From: Prochlorococcus sp. AG-409-M05
GTDB taxonomy: Bacteria; Cyanobacteriota; Cyanobacteriia; PCC-6307; Cyanobiaceae
NCBI GenBank assembly: GCA_003215435.1
Contig: QCKJ01000008.1
Coordinates: forward strand, 1-64,000
Direction: 5' to 3'
Length of the DNA stretch: 64,000 bases
How positions within the stretch are numbered: the stretch's first letter is position 1; each line of letters begins with the position of its first letter. Below are positions 1 through 9,854 of this stretch, one piece after another. Under the pieces are notes generated by a model that had not been told where the DNA came from, did not search any database, and was given only the letters and a program-made list of their open reading frames with translations. Made by a program: the position numbers and the translations under genes.

Positions 1-90
1 TAACTGCCCTATTTAATAACTTATATACAGTTTCTACAGAGCTGTTTTGGTTGATCACTGTCTGTGTCTCTTTGGTGTGTTTAGCCTTTG

Positions 91-303
91 TTAAATTGAC
101 TCTTGTATTTCTTTAACCGTTTGCCATTGCCCATAGTAATAATTTGCTTTTGCCCTATTTGAATTGTCCTGTAGAGAATCAATAGCATCAAAACCAATGT
201 TTCTCCACAATTCGTGCTCACAAACCCTATCAAGTTCTTCTGCAGCTTCCTTTGACATGTTTTCAAGCCTGCGCTGAATGTTCTTTAACTGGAAAGCAGA
301 CAT
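91..303 (-). CDS. Small hypothetical protein, 70 aa
   Basis: I do not recognise this protein. It is hydrophilic and probably helical, with many charged residues and an internal Trp-containing stretch, and has no membrane segment or cysteine motif. It starts at an ATG (303) and lies just downstream of the ycf39 gene on the same strand, 73 bases away, so it may share its transcript. A second frame covers the same bases (81-266) but gives a less protein-like composition. Bases 1-90 contain nothing I can assign. Confidence 0.5.
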   Translation of the reverse strand: MSAFQLKNIQRRLENMSKEAAEELDRVCEHELWRNIGFDAIDSLQDNSNRAKANYYYGQWQTVKEIQESI

Positions 304-376
304 CTGGAAAGGGTTTCGTAGGTGAATCGATAGTACATATAAACCACTCTGTCCGCTAGTGCTTGGTGTGTGTTTT

Positions 377-1351
377 TTAGAAAGGGAGTTTTTTCTTTGC
401 TTCTTTGTCTAAATCGGCTTCCATTTCACGAAGCCTCTTAATTATCATTTGGTAGTACTCCTTTATGTAATTTTCCAAAGTTGTTGTCTCGATTGGATCA
501 AGGTCAAAAGCTTTATAGGTTTCGTCCATAGGAGAATCTAGAGAAGCCATACCCCCTGTGACTTCTGCAAATGCAAGTCTTTCTGCAACATTTACTGTTG
601 GCTCAAAGAAGGAAACAATATTTTGGGTGACTTTTATTAGAAAGGGTGATACACGAATTGTTTTTGCTGTTTTCCCACTTTCTTTTTCACATAGCTTTAC
701 TACCTGTTCTGGCTTCCAAGCTTTTGGGCCAACAACAGGAAAACTTTTTCGTATTGTCTGCTCCCTGCCAAGTGCAGCAACCGCAAATCTAGCCATGTCT
801 TGGGTATTCATATATGCAATTTTGGTTGATCCTCCACTTATCCATACTGTTTGACTGTCTAGGATTGGAATTGCAAATTGACCAATTACACCCTGCATGA
901 AGGCTACCCCTTGAAGGATTGTGTAATCAAAGGTGGATTCTTGTAAAAGCCGCTCAGTACAAAATTTGATATCCATTAGAGGGACGTTCCTGTATTGATC
1001 TGCCGCTAACAATGAAAGAAAAACAATCCTTTTTATCTTTGCCTTCTCGCAGGCATTGAATAAATTCACTTTGCCATCCCAGTCTGTTTTATAAACACTT
1101 TTGGGATCATCTGGGCGAGTAGTAGCTGCATCTATAACAGCATCTATCCCCTCAAGAGCGTAATCAAGTTGTTCTGGTTCGAGGAGGTCACCCTTCGTTA
1201 GCTCACATCCCCATTCTTGGAGGAAAGAAGCGTTTCTTGGGTTACGAACCATACATCTCACACTATGGCCAGCATCAATAGCCCTTTTAGAGATTTGCCT
1301 ACCAAGTGTGCCGGTTCCACCAATTACAAGAACCTGCATAGGGGTCTTCAT
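377..1351 (-). CDS. ycf39: Ycf39-type NmrA-like protein, photosystem II assembly
   Basis: This is an atypical short-chain dehydrogenase of the NmrA/Ycf39 type, 324 aa. The N-terminus (residues about 7-20) carries the Rossmann motif GGTGTLGRQ, followed by the VRCMVRNP segment typical of NAD(P)-binding NmrA-like proteins. In cyanobacteria Ycf39 binds early photosystem II assembly intermediates with Hlip proteins and helps chlorophyll delivery to D1; that role is family knowledge. The length fits full-length Ycf39. Two Met codons (residues 1 and 5) could start it; I kept the first. It sits upstream of the 70-aa ORF and just downstream of petM on the same strand, a photosynthetic neighbourhood that agrees with the call. 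Confidence 0.88.
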   Translation of the reverse strand: MKTPMQVLVIGGTGTLGRQISKRAIDAGHSVRCMVRNPRNASFLQEWGCELTKGDLLEPEQLDYALEGIDAVIDAATTRPDDPKSVYKTDWDGKVNLFNACEKAKIKRIVFLSLLAADQYRNVPLMDIKFCTERLLQESTFDYTILQGVAFMQGVIGQFAIPILDSQTVWISGGSTKIAYMNTQDMARFAVAALGREQTIRKSFPVVGPKAWKPEQVVKLCEKESGKTAKTIRVSPFLIKVTQNIVSFFEPTVNVAERLAFAEVTGGMASLDSPMDETYKAFDLDPIETTTLENYIKEYYQMIIKRLREMEADLDKEAKKKLPF

Positions 1352-1395
1352 TTCAATCTTCTGAGCCTAGGAGAATCCACTTCATAAGTGTGGAC

Positions 1396-1494
1396 CTAGT
1401 CACCCTGGAGCTTAAGTAATAGAGCACCACCAGCAAGCCCTATTGGGATCAATACCCAAAAAACTGCTGCTGTTCTAAAAATTTCTGATGCCAT
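1396..1494 (-). CDS. petM: Cytochrome b6f complex subunit PetM
   Basis: A 32-residue ORF reads [19 protein letters not shown] and continues as one hydrophobic segment ending in KLQGD. This is the characteristic single-span PetM (subunit VII) of the cytochrome b6f complex in the thylakoid membrane. The start ATG at 1494 and stop at 1396-1398 are unambiguous. It lies 44 bases upstream of ycf39 on the same strand, so cotranscription is plausible. It is too short for most automatic ORF callers. Confidence 0.93.
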   Translation of the reverse strand: MASEIFRTAAVFWVLIPIGLAGGALLLKLQGD

Positions 1495-1740
1495 TTAACT
1501 AGTTTAAACCCTCTTTCTATTAAACCTCTTCATGCTCTAGGTAAGCCAAATTAGTAGCACCCTCTTCAACTGACTTTGTACTAATTCACTAGGAGTCACC
1601 TTTGCCTTTTCTATGGATTGCAAATCTAAGTTCTGAAACATGCGTTGATAAACATTGGGCCAACTCTCTAAATTCTTGTTTTATATGGATAATTCCATAA
1701 CAAAAAAGGGTTTTGCCCCTCATGAATTTCTACTGGCCCT

Positions 1741-2736
1741 TTGGAAACTTCTACTCTCGACAGTCTGCGATCTGTGAAGTTGGTTAATACTCTTGATTGG
1801 GGAGAGTCAAGTTTTTGGCATTGGCAAGGCTTTCGTTGCCACTGGAAAGTACTTGGTTCAGAGCTTGGTAAGCCTCTTGTCCTTATTCATGGCTTTGGGG
1901 CAAGTAGCCAGCATTGGAGAAACAATGCACCATTTTTTGCCAGGGCAGGATATCGCGTATATGGTTTGGACTTGATTGGATTTGGCTTATCAGATCAACC
2001 TGGAATTAATCATTCTCTAAACATTGATAACCTTTTTTGGGCAAAACAGTTAATAGCCTTTTTGGAACAGGTTGTTGATGTAGATCAACGAGGTAGAGCA
2101 GTATTGGTTGGAAATTCGCTAGGTAGTCTTACTGCGCTTACAGCAGTTGTTGAAAGAGTAGACCTTGTTGCAGCAGTTGTTGCAGCGCCCCTTCCTGATC
2201 CAGCTTTATTGAATAAAGCTAAATATCAAATCACACTATTACCTGGATTTTTAAAAAGAATTTTTGTCAAAGGTTTTTTCTTCCTATTACCAATTGAATT
2301 GATTTTGTGGGTCATTAGCAGGACATTTCTTTTGAAAGTCGGATTGCAAGCTGCTTACAAACGTTCAATCCATTCTGATAAAGACCTCTATAGAATTGTT
2401 AGCAAACCCGTAAGGAGGCCAACTTCAGCTCGTTCTTTAAGGGCAATGTGCATAGGGATGACATTACGTCCCTATAAGGCAACAGCTAATTCTCTTTTGG
2501 ACCGATTGGCTGCAATCACTAATCGGAGACCCCCTTTTCTTCTCCTTTGGGGTGAAGATGACAAATTTGTTCCTTTGGCTCTTGGGGAATTAATTCAACG
2601 TGATAACCCTTGGATCGATTTTTTTGTAATTGAAAGCTCAGGACATTGTCCCCATGACGAATCTCCAGAACTTTTCAATCGATATGTTCTCAATTGGTTG
2701 GGCCTTAAGTTGGAATTTGATCTGCACAAAGTATGA
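1741..2736 (+). CDS. Alpha/beta hydrolase fold protein
   Basis: The 331-residue protein has the alpha/beta hydrolase layout: [14 protein letters not shown] (oxyanion region, about residues 46-59), the nucleophile elbow GNSLGS, a late acidic position in [11 protein letters not shown] and a C-terminal GHCPHDE histidine. The substrate cannot be told from sequence; plant and cyanobacterial homologues are generally annotated only as hydrolases. The start is not an ATG: TTG at 1741 is the first start after an in-frame TGA, and a GTG at 1774 is an alternative. Its stop overlaps the start of ilvH (ATGA, 4 bases), which indicates translational coupling with that gene. Confidence 0.82.
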   Translation: METSTLDSLRSVKLVNTLDWGESSFWHWQGFRCHWKVLGSELGKPLVLIHGFGASSQHWRNNAPFFARAGYRVYGLDLIGFGLSDQPGINHSLNIDNLFWAKQLIAFLEQVVDVDQRGRAVLVGNSLGSLTALTAVVERVDLVAAVVAAPLPDPALLNKAKYQITLLPGFLKRIFVKGFFFLLPIELILWVISRTFLLKVGLQAAYKRSIHSDKDLYRIVSKPVRRPTSARSLRAMCIGMTLRPYKATANSLLDRLAAITNRRPPFLLLWGEDDKFVPLALGELIQRDNPWIDFFVIESSGHCPHDESPELFNRYVLNWLGLKLEFDLHKV

Positions 2737-3263
2737 AGCACACACTTTCGGTGTTAGTTGAGGATGAATCTGGAGCCCTTAGCCGGATAGCAGGTTTGTT
2801 CGCCCGAAGAGGTTTCAATATTGATAGTTTGGCGGTTGGTCCTTCTGAAAAAATGGGACAGTCTCGCTTAACAATGGTTGTCGAGGGAGATGATGGCACT
2901 CTTGAGCAAATGACAAAGCAATTAGAAAAACTATTGAATGTTCTTCAGGTGTTAGATCTCTCGAGGATCCCTGCAGTTGAGAGAGAGTTGATGTTACTCA
3001 AAGTGTCAGCACCAGCGGAGAGAAGAGGTGAGATACTTGATCTGGTACAGGTTTTCAGGGCCAAAGTTGTAGATGTTGCTGATGAGGCTCTCACTCTTGA
3101 AGTGGTGGGTGATCCAGGGAAATTAGTTGCACTTGAAAAACTGTTAATGCCTTTCGGGATTTTGGAGATTGCACGTACAGGTAAAGTTGCATTAGAAAGA
3201 GCTTCAGGTATCAATACCGAGATGTTGAAGGCTGCTTCATCGGGGAGTGGATTGCCAGCCTAA
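2733..3263 (+). CDS. ilvH: Acetolactate synthase small (regulatory) subunit
   Basis: The protein of 176 aa begins with an ACT domain ([29 protein letters not shown] broken by few changes from the family) and continues with the ALS small-subunit C-terminal domain, giving the normal full length. It activates the catalytic subunit (ilvB, not in this window) in valine, leucine and isoleucine synthesis and usually mediates valine feedback. The ATG overlaps the stop of the upstream hydrolase gene by 4 bases. The gene converges with the cyclophilin gene, with only 9 bases between stop codons. Confidence 0.95.
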   Translation: MKHTLSVLVEDESGALSRIAGLFARRGFNIDSLAVGPSEKMGQSRLTMVVEGDDGTLEQMTKQLEKLLNVLQVLDLSRIPAVERELMLLKVSAPAERRGEILDLVQVFRAKVVDVADEALTLEVVGDPGKLVALEKLLMPFGILEIARTGKVALERASGINTEMLKAASSGSGLPA

Positions 3264-3272
3264 TTGTTTTAA

Positions 3273-4016
3273 TTAGTTGAGACTTTGTCTTAAAAATTTA
3301 GCAGTAGCCTTTAGGATTTTGTCCCCTTTTTCTATTGATTGAATCACGTTCATCCCTTTTGTTACACGACCAAAAACTGCGTATCTTCCATCTAACTCTG
3401 GTAATGATCGAAGGGCTATATAGAATTGTGCACTTGCAGAATTTTCAGATTGAGCTCTTGCCATCGCAATTGCACCTTTTTGATGGGTTAACTCCACTCT
3501 TAGAAGATCTTTTGGTTGTGTGAAAAGTTTTCCATAAGCCGGTAATGGTTCATCTTTTAGCTTTATCTCTAGGGGGATAAACCTCGCTTCTCTTGTAAGC
3601 GGGTTAATAAATTGCCCTCTTCCATAATGCTCCACAGGGGTATTACTTTTTTTTGTAGAGGGATCTCCTCCTTGAACAACAAATGGGATTGGTTCTTTTA
3701 TTACCCGATGGAAGATTGTGCCTTCATAGACCCCTCTCTTGATCAAATCAACGAAATTACCAGCAGTTACTGGTGCAGCATTGCCATCCACCTCTAGTGT
3801 TATGACCCCTTTTGTAGTAACAAGATAAACAAGTGCCTTCCCCTGAAGGCAAGGACTCAATAATTCCCTACATCGACTAGAAAGATTCGGTTTTGTTGAG
3901 TTGGTGCAACTTGATAAAAATGGTAGGAGAAGGGCTGAAGCAAAAATTTTTAATGAGTTTTTTAGTGCCTTGGAGGAATTTATAGAGCTAAATCTGTTGA
4001 GATCAAAGACCTTCAA
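3273..4016 (-). CDS. Cyclophilin-type peptidyl-prolyl isomerase, predicted lipoprotein
   Basis: Residues about 70-247 form a cyclophilin domain (GNFVDLIKRGVYEGTIFHRV, then VQGGDPS and a SASAQFYIAL stretch), catalysing proline isomerisation. Before it is an export segment ending in a lipobox-like LLPFLSSC at about residues 31-38, so the mature protein is probably lipid-anchored on the periplasmic or thylakoid-lumen side. The family usually has a conserved Trp in the cyclosporin site; I do not see it, as in many bacterial members. Its start lies inside the 3' end of ycf4 (14-base overlap), so the two are probably cotranscribed and coupled. Confidence 0.85.
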   Translation of the reverse strand: MKVFDLNRFSSINSSKALKNSLKIFASALLLPFLSSCTNSTKPNLSSRCRELLSPCLQGKALVYLVTTKGVITLEVDGNAAPVTAGNFVDLIKRGVYEGTIFHRVIKEPIPFVVQGGDPSTKKSNTPVEHYGRGQFINPLTREARFIPLEIKLKDEPLPAYGKLFTQPKDLLRVELTHQKGAIAMARAQSENSASAQFYIALRSLPELDGRYAVFGRVTKGMNVIQSIEKGDKILKATAKFLRQSLN

Positions 4017-4578
4017 GGTTTACTCCTAAAAATCGAGCAAGTTCTGCGCCGTCTTTTTCTAATTCTATTAAAGGGACAGGACTGCCTGGACCGGTTAGAG
4101 GGATCTCTGGTTTTCCTTTTACTCTCAAAGAGATTTTTCTTTTTGGATTGATTCCGTCTTTTGATTCAAGTTTGACTGATTGAACCTGATCTATTGGCAT
4201 CTCAAGCATTATGGTTTTTAGGAAGCCTTTCCTTGTAATAGTTATTAGGCCCTTACGCTTGTCAAAACGATTGTTTCCTGCTCCAAAATTTATTACTATT
4301 AGAGTCCATAAATAAATTGACAGAAATATTGCTGCAATACCGTATAAGCCCATTATTAGTCCTTGTGGAAGGAAAATTAGAGTTGAAGGGTGACCAATTG
4401 GGAGAAGGTCTTTTCCGTAATAACTCGAAAAGGAAGCAATTGTGAAGCCACATCCTCCAATGGTCACTATTAGTCCTACTAATAAGTTGGATAATTTGCG
4501 TGAGCCGAGGACCTTTTTCTCTAACAGCAGCTCGGAGTCCAGTCCTGAACTGGAATTTTCTTGAGGTTTTTTTGACAT
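4003..4578 (-). CDS. ycf4: Photosystem I assembly protein Ycf4
   Basis: The 191-aa protein has the Ycf4 architecture: a polar N-terminus, two hydrophobic spans at roughly residues 30-55 and 70-95, and a hydrophilic C-terminal domain with LEMPIDQVQSVKLESKDGIN and a late PLTGPGSPVPL segment, both typical of the family. Ycf4 is a thylakoid membrane scaffold that helps assemble photosystem I. It reads away from psbD; the 160-186 bases between their starts hold both promoters. The cyclophilin gene overlaps its 3' end. Confidence 0.93.
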   Translation of the reverse strand: MSKKPQENSSSGLDSELLLEKKVLGSRKLSNLLVGLIVTIGGCGFTIASFSSYYGKDLLPIGHPSTLIFLPQGLIMGLYGIAAIFLSIYLWTLIVINFGAGNNRFDKRKGLITITRKGFLKTIMLEMPIDQVQSVKLESKDGINPKRKISLRVKGKPEIPLTGPGSPVPLIELEKDGAELARFLGVNLEGL

Positions 4579-4764
4579 AGCCCTGTCAGATCAATTCTTA
4601 TTTTGGCCTGAAAATAGCTATTTTTTGCAGTTTTGAGTAATGCATTTAGGCGATTAGCAATACAAGGGGTTTCATCTCGATAAAAAAATCCCCATATAAC
4701 GCTTAGAGATTGTTAATGTCACCGGGTATCCCACAGCTTGGTTTATTCCGCACGGTTTCCTCCT

Positions 4765-5820
4765 ATGACGATCGCTGTAGGACGCGCGCCTCAGCGAGGT
4801 TGGTTTGACCTCCTCGATGACTGGCTAAAGCGCGACCGCTTCGTATTTGTTGGTTGGTCTGGCCTTCTACTTCTACCAACTGCCTACTTGGCAATTGGTG
4901 GGTGGTTCGTCGGTACAACTTTTGTTACCTCTTGGTACACCCATGGAGTTGCTAGTTCTTATCTAGAAGGCTGCAACTTCCTTACAGCTGCTGTAAGCAC
5001 CCCTGCAGATGCAATGGGGCATAGTCTTCTTTTACTTTGGGGCCCTGAAGCCCAAGGTGATTTTGTTCGCTGGTATCAGCTAGGTGGACTATGGAATTTT
5101 GTTGCCTTACATGGTGTTTTTGCGCTGATTGGCTTCATGCTTCGTCAGTTCGAGATTGCTCGCTTAATTGGCATTCGCCCTTATAACGCACTCGCTTTCT
5201 CAGCACCGATTGCTGTCTTTTTGGCTTGCTTCCTTATTTACCCATTAGGTCAGCACAGCTGGTTCTTTGCTCCATCTTTCGGTGTAGCAGCAATTTTCAG
5301 ATTTATTCTCTTCATCCAGGGCTTCCACAATTGGACTCTTAACCCATTCCACATGATGGGTGTTGCTGGAATCCTCGGTGGTGCTCTTTTGTGTGCAATT
5401 CACGGAGCAACCGTGCAGAACACCCTTTATGAGGATGGCAACAGAAGCACTACTTTTACAGCTTTTGACCCAACCCAGGAAGAAGAGACCTATTCAATGG
5501 TTACAGCTAACCGTTTCTGGAGTCAGATCTTTGGTATCGCCTTCTCCAACAAACGTTGGCTTCACTTCTTTATGCTTTTCGTGCCTGTAATGGGCATGTG
5601 GGCCCCATCCATTGGCATTGTCGGGCTTGCTCTTAATTTGCGTGCTTACGACTTTGTTAGTCAAGAAATCCGAGCTGCTGAAGACCCAGAATTCGAGACT
5701 TTCTATACCAAGAACGTTCTTTTGAATGAGGGGATGAGAGCTTGGATGGCAGCTGCCGACCAGCCCCACGAAAACTTTGTATTCCCAGAGGAGGTACTAC
5801 CACGTGGAAACGCCCTCTAA
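4765..5820 (+). CDS. psbD: Photosystem II reaction centre protein D2
   Basis: The 351-aa product matches D2 closely: MTIAVGRAP followed by [20 protein letters not shown], five membrane spans, the HSWF and FMLRQFE segments and the GIRPYNA loop. D2 and D1 form the photosystem II core that binds P680, pheophytin and the plastoquinone QA. I chose the ATG at 4765 because the family begins MTIA; an in-frame TTG at 4738 would add nine residues that D2 does not have. There is no ordinary ribosome-binding site; the six bases just before ATG are TCCTCC-like instead. The 3' end overlaps psbC by 17 bases. Confidence 0.97.
   Translation: MTIAVGRAPQRGWFDLLDDWLKRDRFVFVGWSGLLLLPTAYLAIGGWFVGTTFVTSWYTHGVASSYLEGCNFLTAAVSTPADAMGHSLLLLWGPEAQGDFVRWYQLGGLWNFVALHGVFALIGFMLRQFEIARLIGIRPYNALAFSAPIAVFLACFLIYPLGQHSWFFAPSFGVAAIFRFILFIQGFHNWTLNPFHMMGVAGILGGALLCAIHGATVQNTLYEDGNRSTTFTAFDPTQEEETYSMVTANRFWSQIFGIAFSNKRWLHFFMLFVPVMGMWAPSIGIVGLALNLRAYDFVSQEIRAAEDPEFETFYTKNVLLNEGMRAWMAAADQPHENFVFPEEVLPRGNAL
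5787..5795 (+). promoter_or_regulatory. Ribosome-binding site for psbC inside psbD
   Basis: AGAGGAGGT is nearly perfectly complementary to the 3' end of 16S rRNA and stands 8 bases before the GTG start of psbC. It decides the start of CP43 and lies within psbD codons, so its sequence also encodes D2 residues. Confidence 0.85.
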
Positions 5821-7189
5821 TAGAGGCCTATTTAGCCTCGAGAACGCAAGTTTCGAGGAATCAGGCTATGCCTGGTATGTAGGTAATGCTCGTTTAATCA
5901 ACCTTTCTGGACGCCTACTTGGTGCTCATATTGCCCATGCTGGCATCATGGTTTTCTGGGCAGGTGCAATGTTGCTTTATGAGGTGAGTCACTTCACCTT
6001 TGATAAGCCAATGTGGGAGCAGGGACTCATCCTTATGCCACATGTAGCCACATTTGGTTACGGTGTTGGCGTTGGCGGTGAGATAACAGATGTTTATCCC
6101 TATTTCGCCGCAGGTGTTTTCCATTTAATTGCTTCTGCTGTATTAGGCCTTGGCGGTGTTTTCCACGCTCTTTACGGCCCTGCAAGATTGGAGGACGGAA
6201 ACCCCTTCTTCTCTCAGGATTGGCGTGATAAAGACCAAATGACCAAAATCCTTGGATATCACCTATGTGTCTTGGGATTAGGTTCTCTTGCCTTCTCTGT
6301 TAACTGGGTTTTCTTAGGTGGTGCATACGACACCTGGGCCCCAGGCGGCGGTGCTGTGCACTTGATCAGGCCTACCCTTAACCCAATAAAAATCCATTAT
6401 TGGCTTTCCAGCACTCCTTGGGGTGGTGGAGGTTGGATGGTTGGCGTTAACTCAATGGAAGATATCGTAGGTGGTCATATCTACCTAGGTATCGTTCAAC
6501 TCATTGGTGGCCACTTCCATATCCTTACTAAGCCATTTGGCTGGGCTCGAAGAGCCTTCATTTGGAACGGTGAGGCCCTTTTGGCTTACGCTCTTGGAGG
6601 ATTGTGTGTAGCTAGCTTTGTTGCATCAACATTTGTCTGGTTTAACAACACCGCATATCCTTCAGAGTTCTATGGTCCTACCAACGCTGAGGCATCACAA
6701 GCGCAAAGTTTCACTTTCCTTGTCCGTGACCAACGTATTGGAGCCAATATTGGATCAGCAATGGGTCCAACTGGTTTAGGTAAATACCTGATGCGTTCAC
6801 CAACAGGAGAGATTATCTTCGGTGGTGAGACGATGCGATTCTGGGATTTCCGAGGGCCTTGGTTGGAACCTCTTAGAGGTCCTAATGGATTGAGCCTAGA
6901 TAAGCTTCAAAATGATATTCAGCCTTGGCAGGTTCGCCGAGCTGCTGAATATATGACCCATGCACCTAATGCTTCTATCAACTCAGTTGGTGGCATCATT
7001 ACAGAACCAAACGCAGTTAACTTTGTTAACTTGCGTCAGTGGTTAGCTTCTGCTCATTTCTTCCTAGGGTGGTTCACATTTGTTGGACATTTGTGGCATG
7101 CCGGAAGAGCACGTGCTGCAGCTGGTGGTTTTGAGAAGGGAATCGATCGTAAGACCGAACCTGTTCTCGCGATGCCAGATCTGGATTAA
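5804..7189 (+). CDS. psbC: Photosystem II CP43 chlorophyll antenna protein
   Basis: This is the inner antenna CP43, 461 aa with six membrane spans, binding chlorophyll and contributing a ligand to the manganese cluster. Family hallmarks include [21 protein letters not shown] near the N-terminus, the [10 protein letters not shown] loop, and the lumenal [20 protein letters not shown] stretch with the conserved Arg. I take GTG at 5804 as start: it lies 8 bases after a strong AGAGGAGGT ribosome-binding site (5787-5795) inside psbD. The upstream in-frame TTG at 5777 would include that site. Genes are cotranscribed, as psbDC is in other cyanobacteria. Confidence 0.96.
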   Translation: METPSNRGLFSLENASFEESGYAWYVGNARLINLSGRLLGAHIAHAGIMVFWAGAMLLYEVSHFTFDKPMWEQGLILMPHVATFGYGVGVGGEITDVYPYFAAGVFHLIASAVLGLGGVFHALYGPARLEDGNPFFSQDWRDKDQMTKILGYHLCVLGLGSLAFSVNWVFLGGAYDTWAPGGGAVHLIRPTLNPIKIHYWLSSTPWGGGGWMVGVNSMEDIVGGHIYLGIVQLIGGHFHILTKPFGWARRAFIWNGEALLAYALGGLCVASFVASTFVWFNNTAYPSEFYGPTNAEASQAQSFTFLVRDQRIGANIGSAMGPTGLGKYLMRSPTGEIIFGGETMRFWDFRGPWLEPLRGPNGLSLDKLQNDIQPWQVRRAAEYMTHAPNASINSVGGIITEPNAVNFVNLRQWLASAHFFLGWFTFVGHLWHAGRARAAAGGFEKGIDRKTEPVLAMPDLD

Positions 7190-7227
7190 TTTCTTCTAGA
7201 TTCCTTTCTAATAAGGTTTCTATTAAA

Positions 7228-7259
7228 TTAGCCCCTTTCTATTTATAGGAAGGGGCTAA
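7228..7259 (+). terminator. Hairpin terminator between psbC and maf
   Basis: TTAGCCCCTTT pairs with AAGGGGCTAA across a loop of about 10 bases, giving a GC-rich stem of about 10 bp, followed by CTTTTT on the plus strand. It lies between the convergent psbC and maf genes and could stop transcription from psbDC; the minus-strand side has a weaker T-rich tail. Confidence 0.75.
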
Positions 7260-7270
7260 CTTTTTATAAA

Positions 7271-7897
7271 TTAGAGAATGCCATTACTCTTTAACTTTTC
7301 TCTTAACCAAGGAAGACTTAACCCAATAACATTTGAGTAGCAACCCTCTATCCGGTTGATAAATAAACCGGCTCGCCCTTCGAGAGCAAAACCACCAGCG
7401 CAGGTGAAAGGCTCATCAGTATCTAAGTACTCTTCTATTTCGGCTATGTTTAGATCGCCGAAGAAAATTTTAGTGCTAATAACATCAGATATCTCTCCTT
7501 TCAATTTTATTGGGCAGTTTGTACCTTCTGTTTTATTAGTGAGAATTAGTGAATAACCAGTATGAAGGTATCCACTATTAGATGACATTCTTTTCCACCT
7601 CTCAAGGGCCTGATTTCTATTAATAGGTTTTCCAAAGGCTTTCTGGTTAAATTCAAACAATGAGTCGCAGCCAAGAATCGCAGTGATCTGAGAATGTTCA
7701 ACGTCAGGTGAAAGAGTTGAACCAAGCATTTTAAAAACGGCCTTTGCTTTTTTCTTTGCAAGAATCTCTACAGTTTTTTTTACATCCAGCCCTTCTAAAT
7801 CATCTTCTTTCACGGAGCTTTTTATTACAAGATGCGCAACTCCTGCTTGATTGAGCAATTGATGCCGAGCAGTAGATCCTGATGCTAGTACAAGCAC
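7271..7897 (-). CDS. maf: Maf family nucleotide pyrophosphatase
   Basis: The protein (208 aa) starts MLVLASGSTARHQLLNQAG, the classic Maf N-terminus (ASxSxxR), and later has the ILGCDSLFEF segment with the catalytic-base Asp and the EPFTCAGGFALEG motif. Maf proteins hydrolyse non-canonical or modified nucleoside triphosphates and were first described as septum inhibitors. The family is about 190-210 aa, so this is full length. It converges with psbC and faces away from the next plus-strand gene. Confidence 0.9.
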   Translation of the reverse strand: MLVLASGSTARHQLLNQAGVAHLVIKSSVKEDDLEGLDVKKTVEILAKKKAKAVFKMLGSTLSPDVEHSQITAILGCDSLFEFNQKAFGKPINRNQALERWKRMSSNSGYLHTGYSLILTNKTEGTNCPIKLKGEISDVISTKIFFGDLNIAEIEEYLDTDEPFTCAGGFALEGRAGLFINRIEGCYSNVIGLSLPWLREKLKSNGIL

Positions 7898-7977
7898 TCT
7901 TTTTAATATTTTTATTCAGCTCATATAATAAATTGCCACTTTTTCGTTGCCATCCAAATTTCTTATAGCATTGTCTA

Positions 7978-8349
7978 ATGGAAATACTTGACGATCGTAG
8001 TAAAAAACGAGCTGTACAAGCTTTTAGATGCCTATCATTCAATTCCACCTTTTATGCGGAAATTAGGACTAAAGGCTTAAACGCGGTTTCAGTATCTCAA
8101 AAACAATGCAAATATTTTGATGGTTCAAGGTCATATAGACGTCCTGGAACTATTGAAGCAGACTTTTCATGGTTGATTAAGGTTGGCATACTTCGTCGAG
8201 AAGTAGATGGGCAAGGCCTTACTTCGCGAGTGAAACTTACTCCTATGGGACGTCAAATAATTGATCAAAACCCATATCTTCCTGATCAAAAAGCAAGCTT
8301 CATTGTTTATTTGAACTATCTCTTTAAACGTAACTTGATTTTTAGATGA
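7978..8349 (+). CDS. Conserved cyanobacterial protein, Npun_F0494-like
   Basis: The 123-aa protein has a central stretch [19 protein letters not shown] followed by [11 protein letters not shown], which I recognise as the core of a cyanobacterial conserved family of the Npun_F0494 type. The pattern resembles a winged-helix wing (LTPMGRQ is common in HTH proteins), so DNA binding is possible but unproven. Its ATG is at 7978; its stop overlaps the cobQ start by 4 bases (ATGA), suggesting cotranscription with cobQ and the ferredoxin. Function unknown. Confidence 0.7.
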   Translation: MEILDDRSKKRAVQAFRCLSFNSTFYAEIRTKGLNAVSVSQKQCKYFDGSRSYRRPGTIEADFSWLIKVGILRREVDGQGLTSRVKLTPMGRQIIDQNPYLPDQKASFIVYLNYLFKRNLIFR

Positions 8350-9854
8350 GACCAAACCTATCTCCATTAATGGTCTTAGGCACTACAAGTGGTTGTGGTA
8401 AATCATTAATGACTACTGCAATTTGTCGAGTTTTAAGACGAAATGGTGAGAGACCTATTCCTTTTAAAGGACAAAATATGAGCAATAACGCATGGGTCGA
8501 TGAGTCTTGTGGAGAAATGGCTTACTCCCAAGCATTACAGGCTTGGGCAGCAGGAGTTACACCTAATTGTGCTATGAACCCAATACTCCTAAAACCAAAA
8601 GGTGATGGAAGTAGTGAGGTTATTCACTTAGGACGAAGCGTTGGTATTACAAAAGCAGAGAATTATTATCAAGACTGGTTTCTACCTGGATGGAATGTAA
8701 TTCGTAAAGCCTTATTAGAGTTAAATTCATTTTATGGGGACTCAAGATTTGTATTAGAAGGTGCAGGTAGCCCAGTTGAAGTAAATCTGCAGAAACGTGA
8801 TTTAACTAATCTCCGACTAGCTCAGTTTTTAAATGCAAAATGTATTTTGGTGGCCGATATAGAACGGGGTGGTGTTTTTGCTCAGTTAATAGGAACACTA
8901 TCTTTACTGACAAAATCCGAGAGAAAACTAATAAAAGGAATATTAATTAATAAATTTAGGGGAAATATTAGTCTATTCGATGAAGGGAGATCATGGCTAG
9001 AGGATAAAACAGGAATTCCTGTATTAGGAGTAATGCCCTGGTTGAATGATGTTTACCCTCCGGAAGACTCACTTGACCTTTTTGAGAGAAAGGTCATTAA
9101 AACATCAGCAGAAATAGAGATTGCCGTAATTAAACTCTCTCATATTAGTAATTTCTCTGACCTTGACCCCCTGGAGTCAGAACCATCGATTCAATTAAAA
9201 TGGATTGACTCAGGAGCCTCTTTAGGCAGCCCGGATTGTGTAATTATTCCAGGTAGTAAACAAACTCTAAAAGATCTAGAATTTATCAAAAAATCTGGTT
9301 TAGATGGAAAGTTGAATGCCTATCTTAAAAACGGCGGACATGTTTTTGCTATCTGTGGAGGAATGCAGATTCTTGGCCACACGCTATCAGATCCAGAGAA
9401 TTTAGAGGGATGTGGAACTAGATCAAAATATAGTTCTTATTCTGGCTTAGATCTAATTCCAGTTAAAACAATATTTAAGCCATATAAAAACCTCATAAAA
9501 AGAGAGATTTCAGTTGATTGGCCCAAAAAGTTACAAATAAAAGGATTTGAAATTCATCACGGATTAACAGAACCAATTGATGGATGTTGCCCTAATTTGC
9601 AACCAATATCTAGTGAAGGTAATGTTGGATGGTTCATGAAAACTGAATATAACTCTTATATAGTTGGAACATATCTACATGGGATCTTTGACAATGGAAT
9701 CTGGAGAAGGACTTGGATTAATATGTTAAGAGAAAAAAAGGGATTACCACGCTTAGATGTGAATCTTTCAGATTACAGTAAATACAGAAATGATATACTC
9801 GATAAGTTAGCTAATGTTTTTGAGCATAACATAGACATGTCAAGAATTATCTAA
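8346..9854 (+). CDS. cobQ: Cobyric acid synthase (adenosylcobyric amide synthase)
   Basis: This 502-aa enzyme amidates four carboxyl groups of adenosylcobyrinic diamide in late cobalamin (here probably pseudocobalamin) synthesis, using glutamine and ATP. The N-terminal dethiobiotin-synthetase-like ATPase has [11 protein letters not shown] (P-loop) and [11 protein letters not shown]; the C-terminal class I glutaminase has [11 protein letters not shown] with the nucleophile Cys near residue 340 and a late YLHGIFDNG with the catalytic His. Full length for the family. Starts overlap on both sides: ATGA with the upstream gene and TAATG with the ferredoxin. Confidence 0.95.
   Translation: MRPNLSPLMVLGTTSGCGKSLMTTAICRVLRRNGERPIPFKGQNMSNNAWVDESCGEMAYSQALQAWAAGVTPNCAMNPILLKPKGDGSSEVIHLGRSVGITKAENYYQDWFLPGWNVIRKALLELNSFYGDSRFVLEGAGSPVEVNLQKRDLTNLRLAQFLNAKCILVADIERGGVFAQLIGTLSLLTKSERKLIKGILINKFRGNISLFDEGRSWLEDKTGIPVLGVMPWLNDVYPPEDSLDLFERKVIKTSAEIEIAVIKLSHISNFSDLDPLESEPSIQLKWIDSGASLGSPDCVIIPGSKQTLKDLEFIKKSGLDGKLNAYLKNGGHVFAICGGMQILGHTLSDPENLEGCGTRSKYSSYSGLDLIPVKTIFKPYKNLIKREISVDWPKKLQIKGFEIHHGLTEPIDGCCPNLQPISSEGNVGWFMKTEYNSYIVGTYLHGIFDNGIWRRTWINMLREKKGLPRLDVNLSDYSKYRNDILDKLANVFEHNIDMSRII

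Noticed and set aside
81-266. Second minus-strand frame over the 70-aa ORF
   Set aside because: It overlaps the more natural-looking frame 91-303, has an odd composition, and no family resemblance.
1690-1730. AAAAAAGGGTTTTGCCCC as a terminator
   Set aside because: Only 3-4 bp of stem, and it lies in a divergent promoter region rather than after a gene.
4738-4764. TTG start extending psbD by nine residues
   Set aside because: D2 proteins begin MTIAVGR; the upstream residues do not fit and no ribosome site supports it.
5777-5803. TTG start for psbC
   Set aside because: The strong AGAGGAGGT site would then lie inside the coding frame, and known CP43 starts with the GTG.
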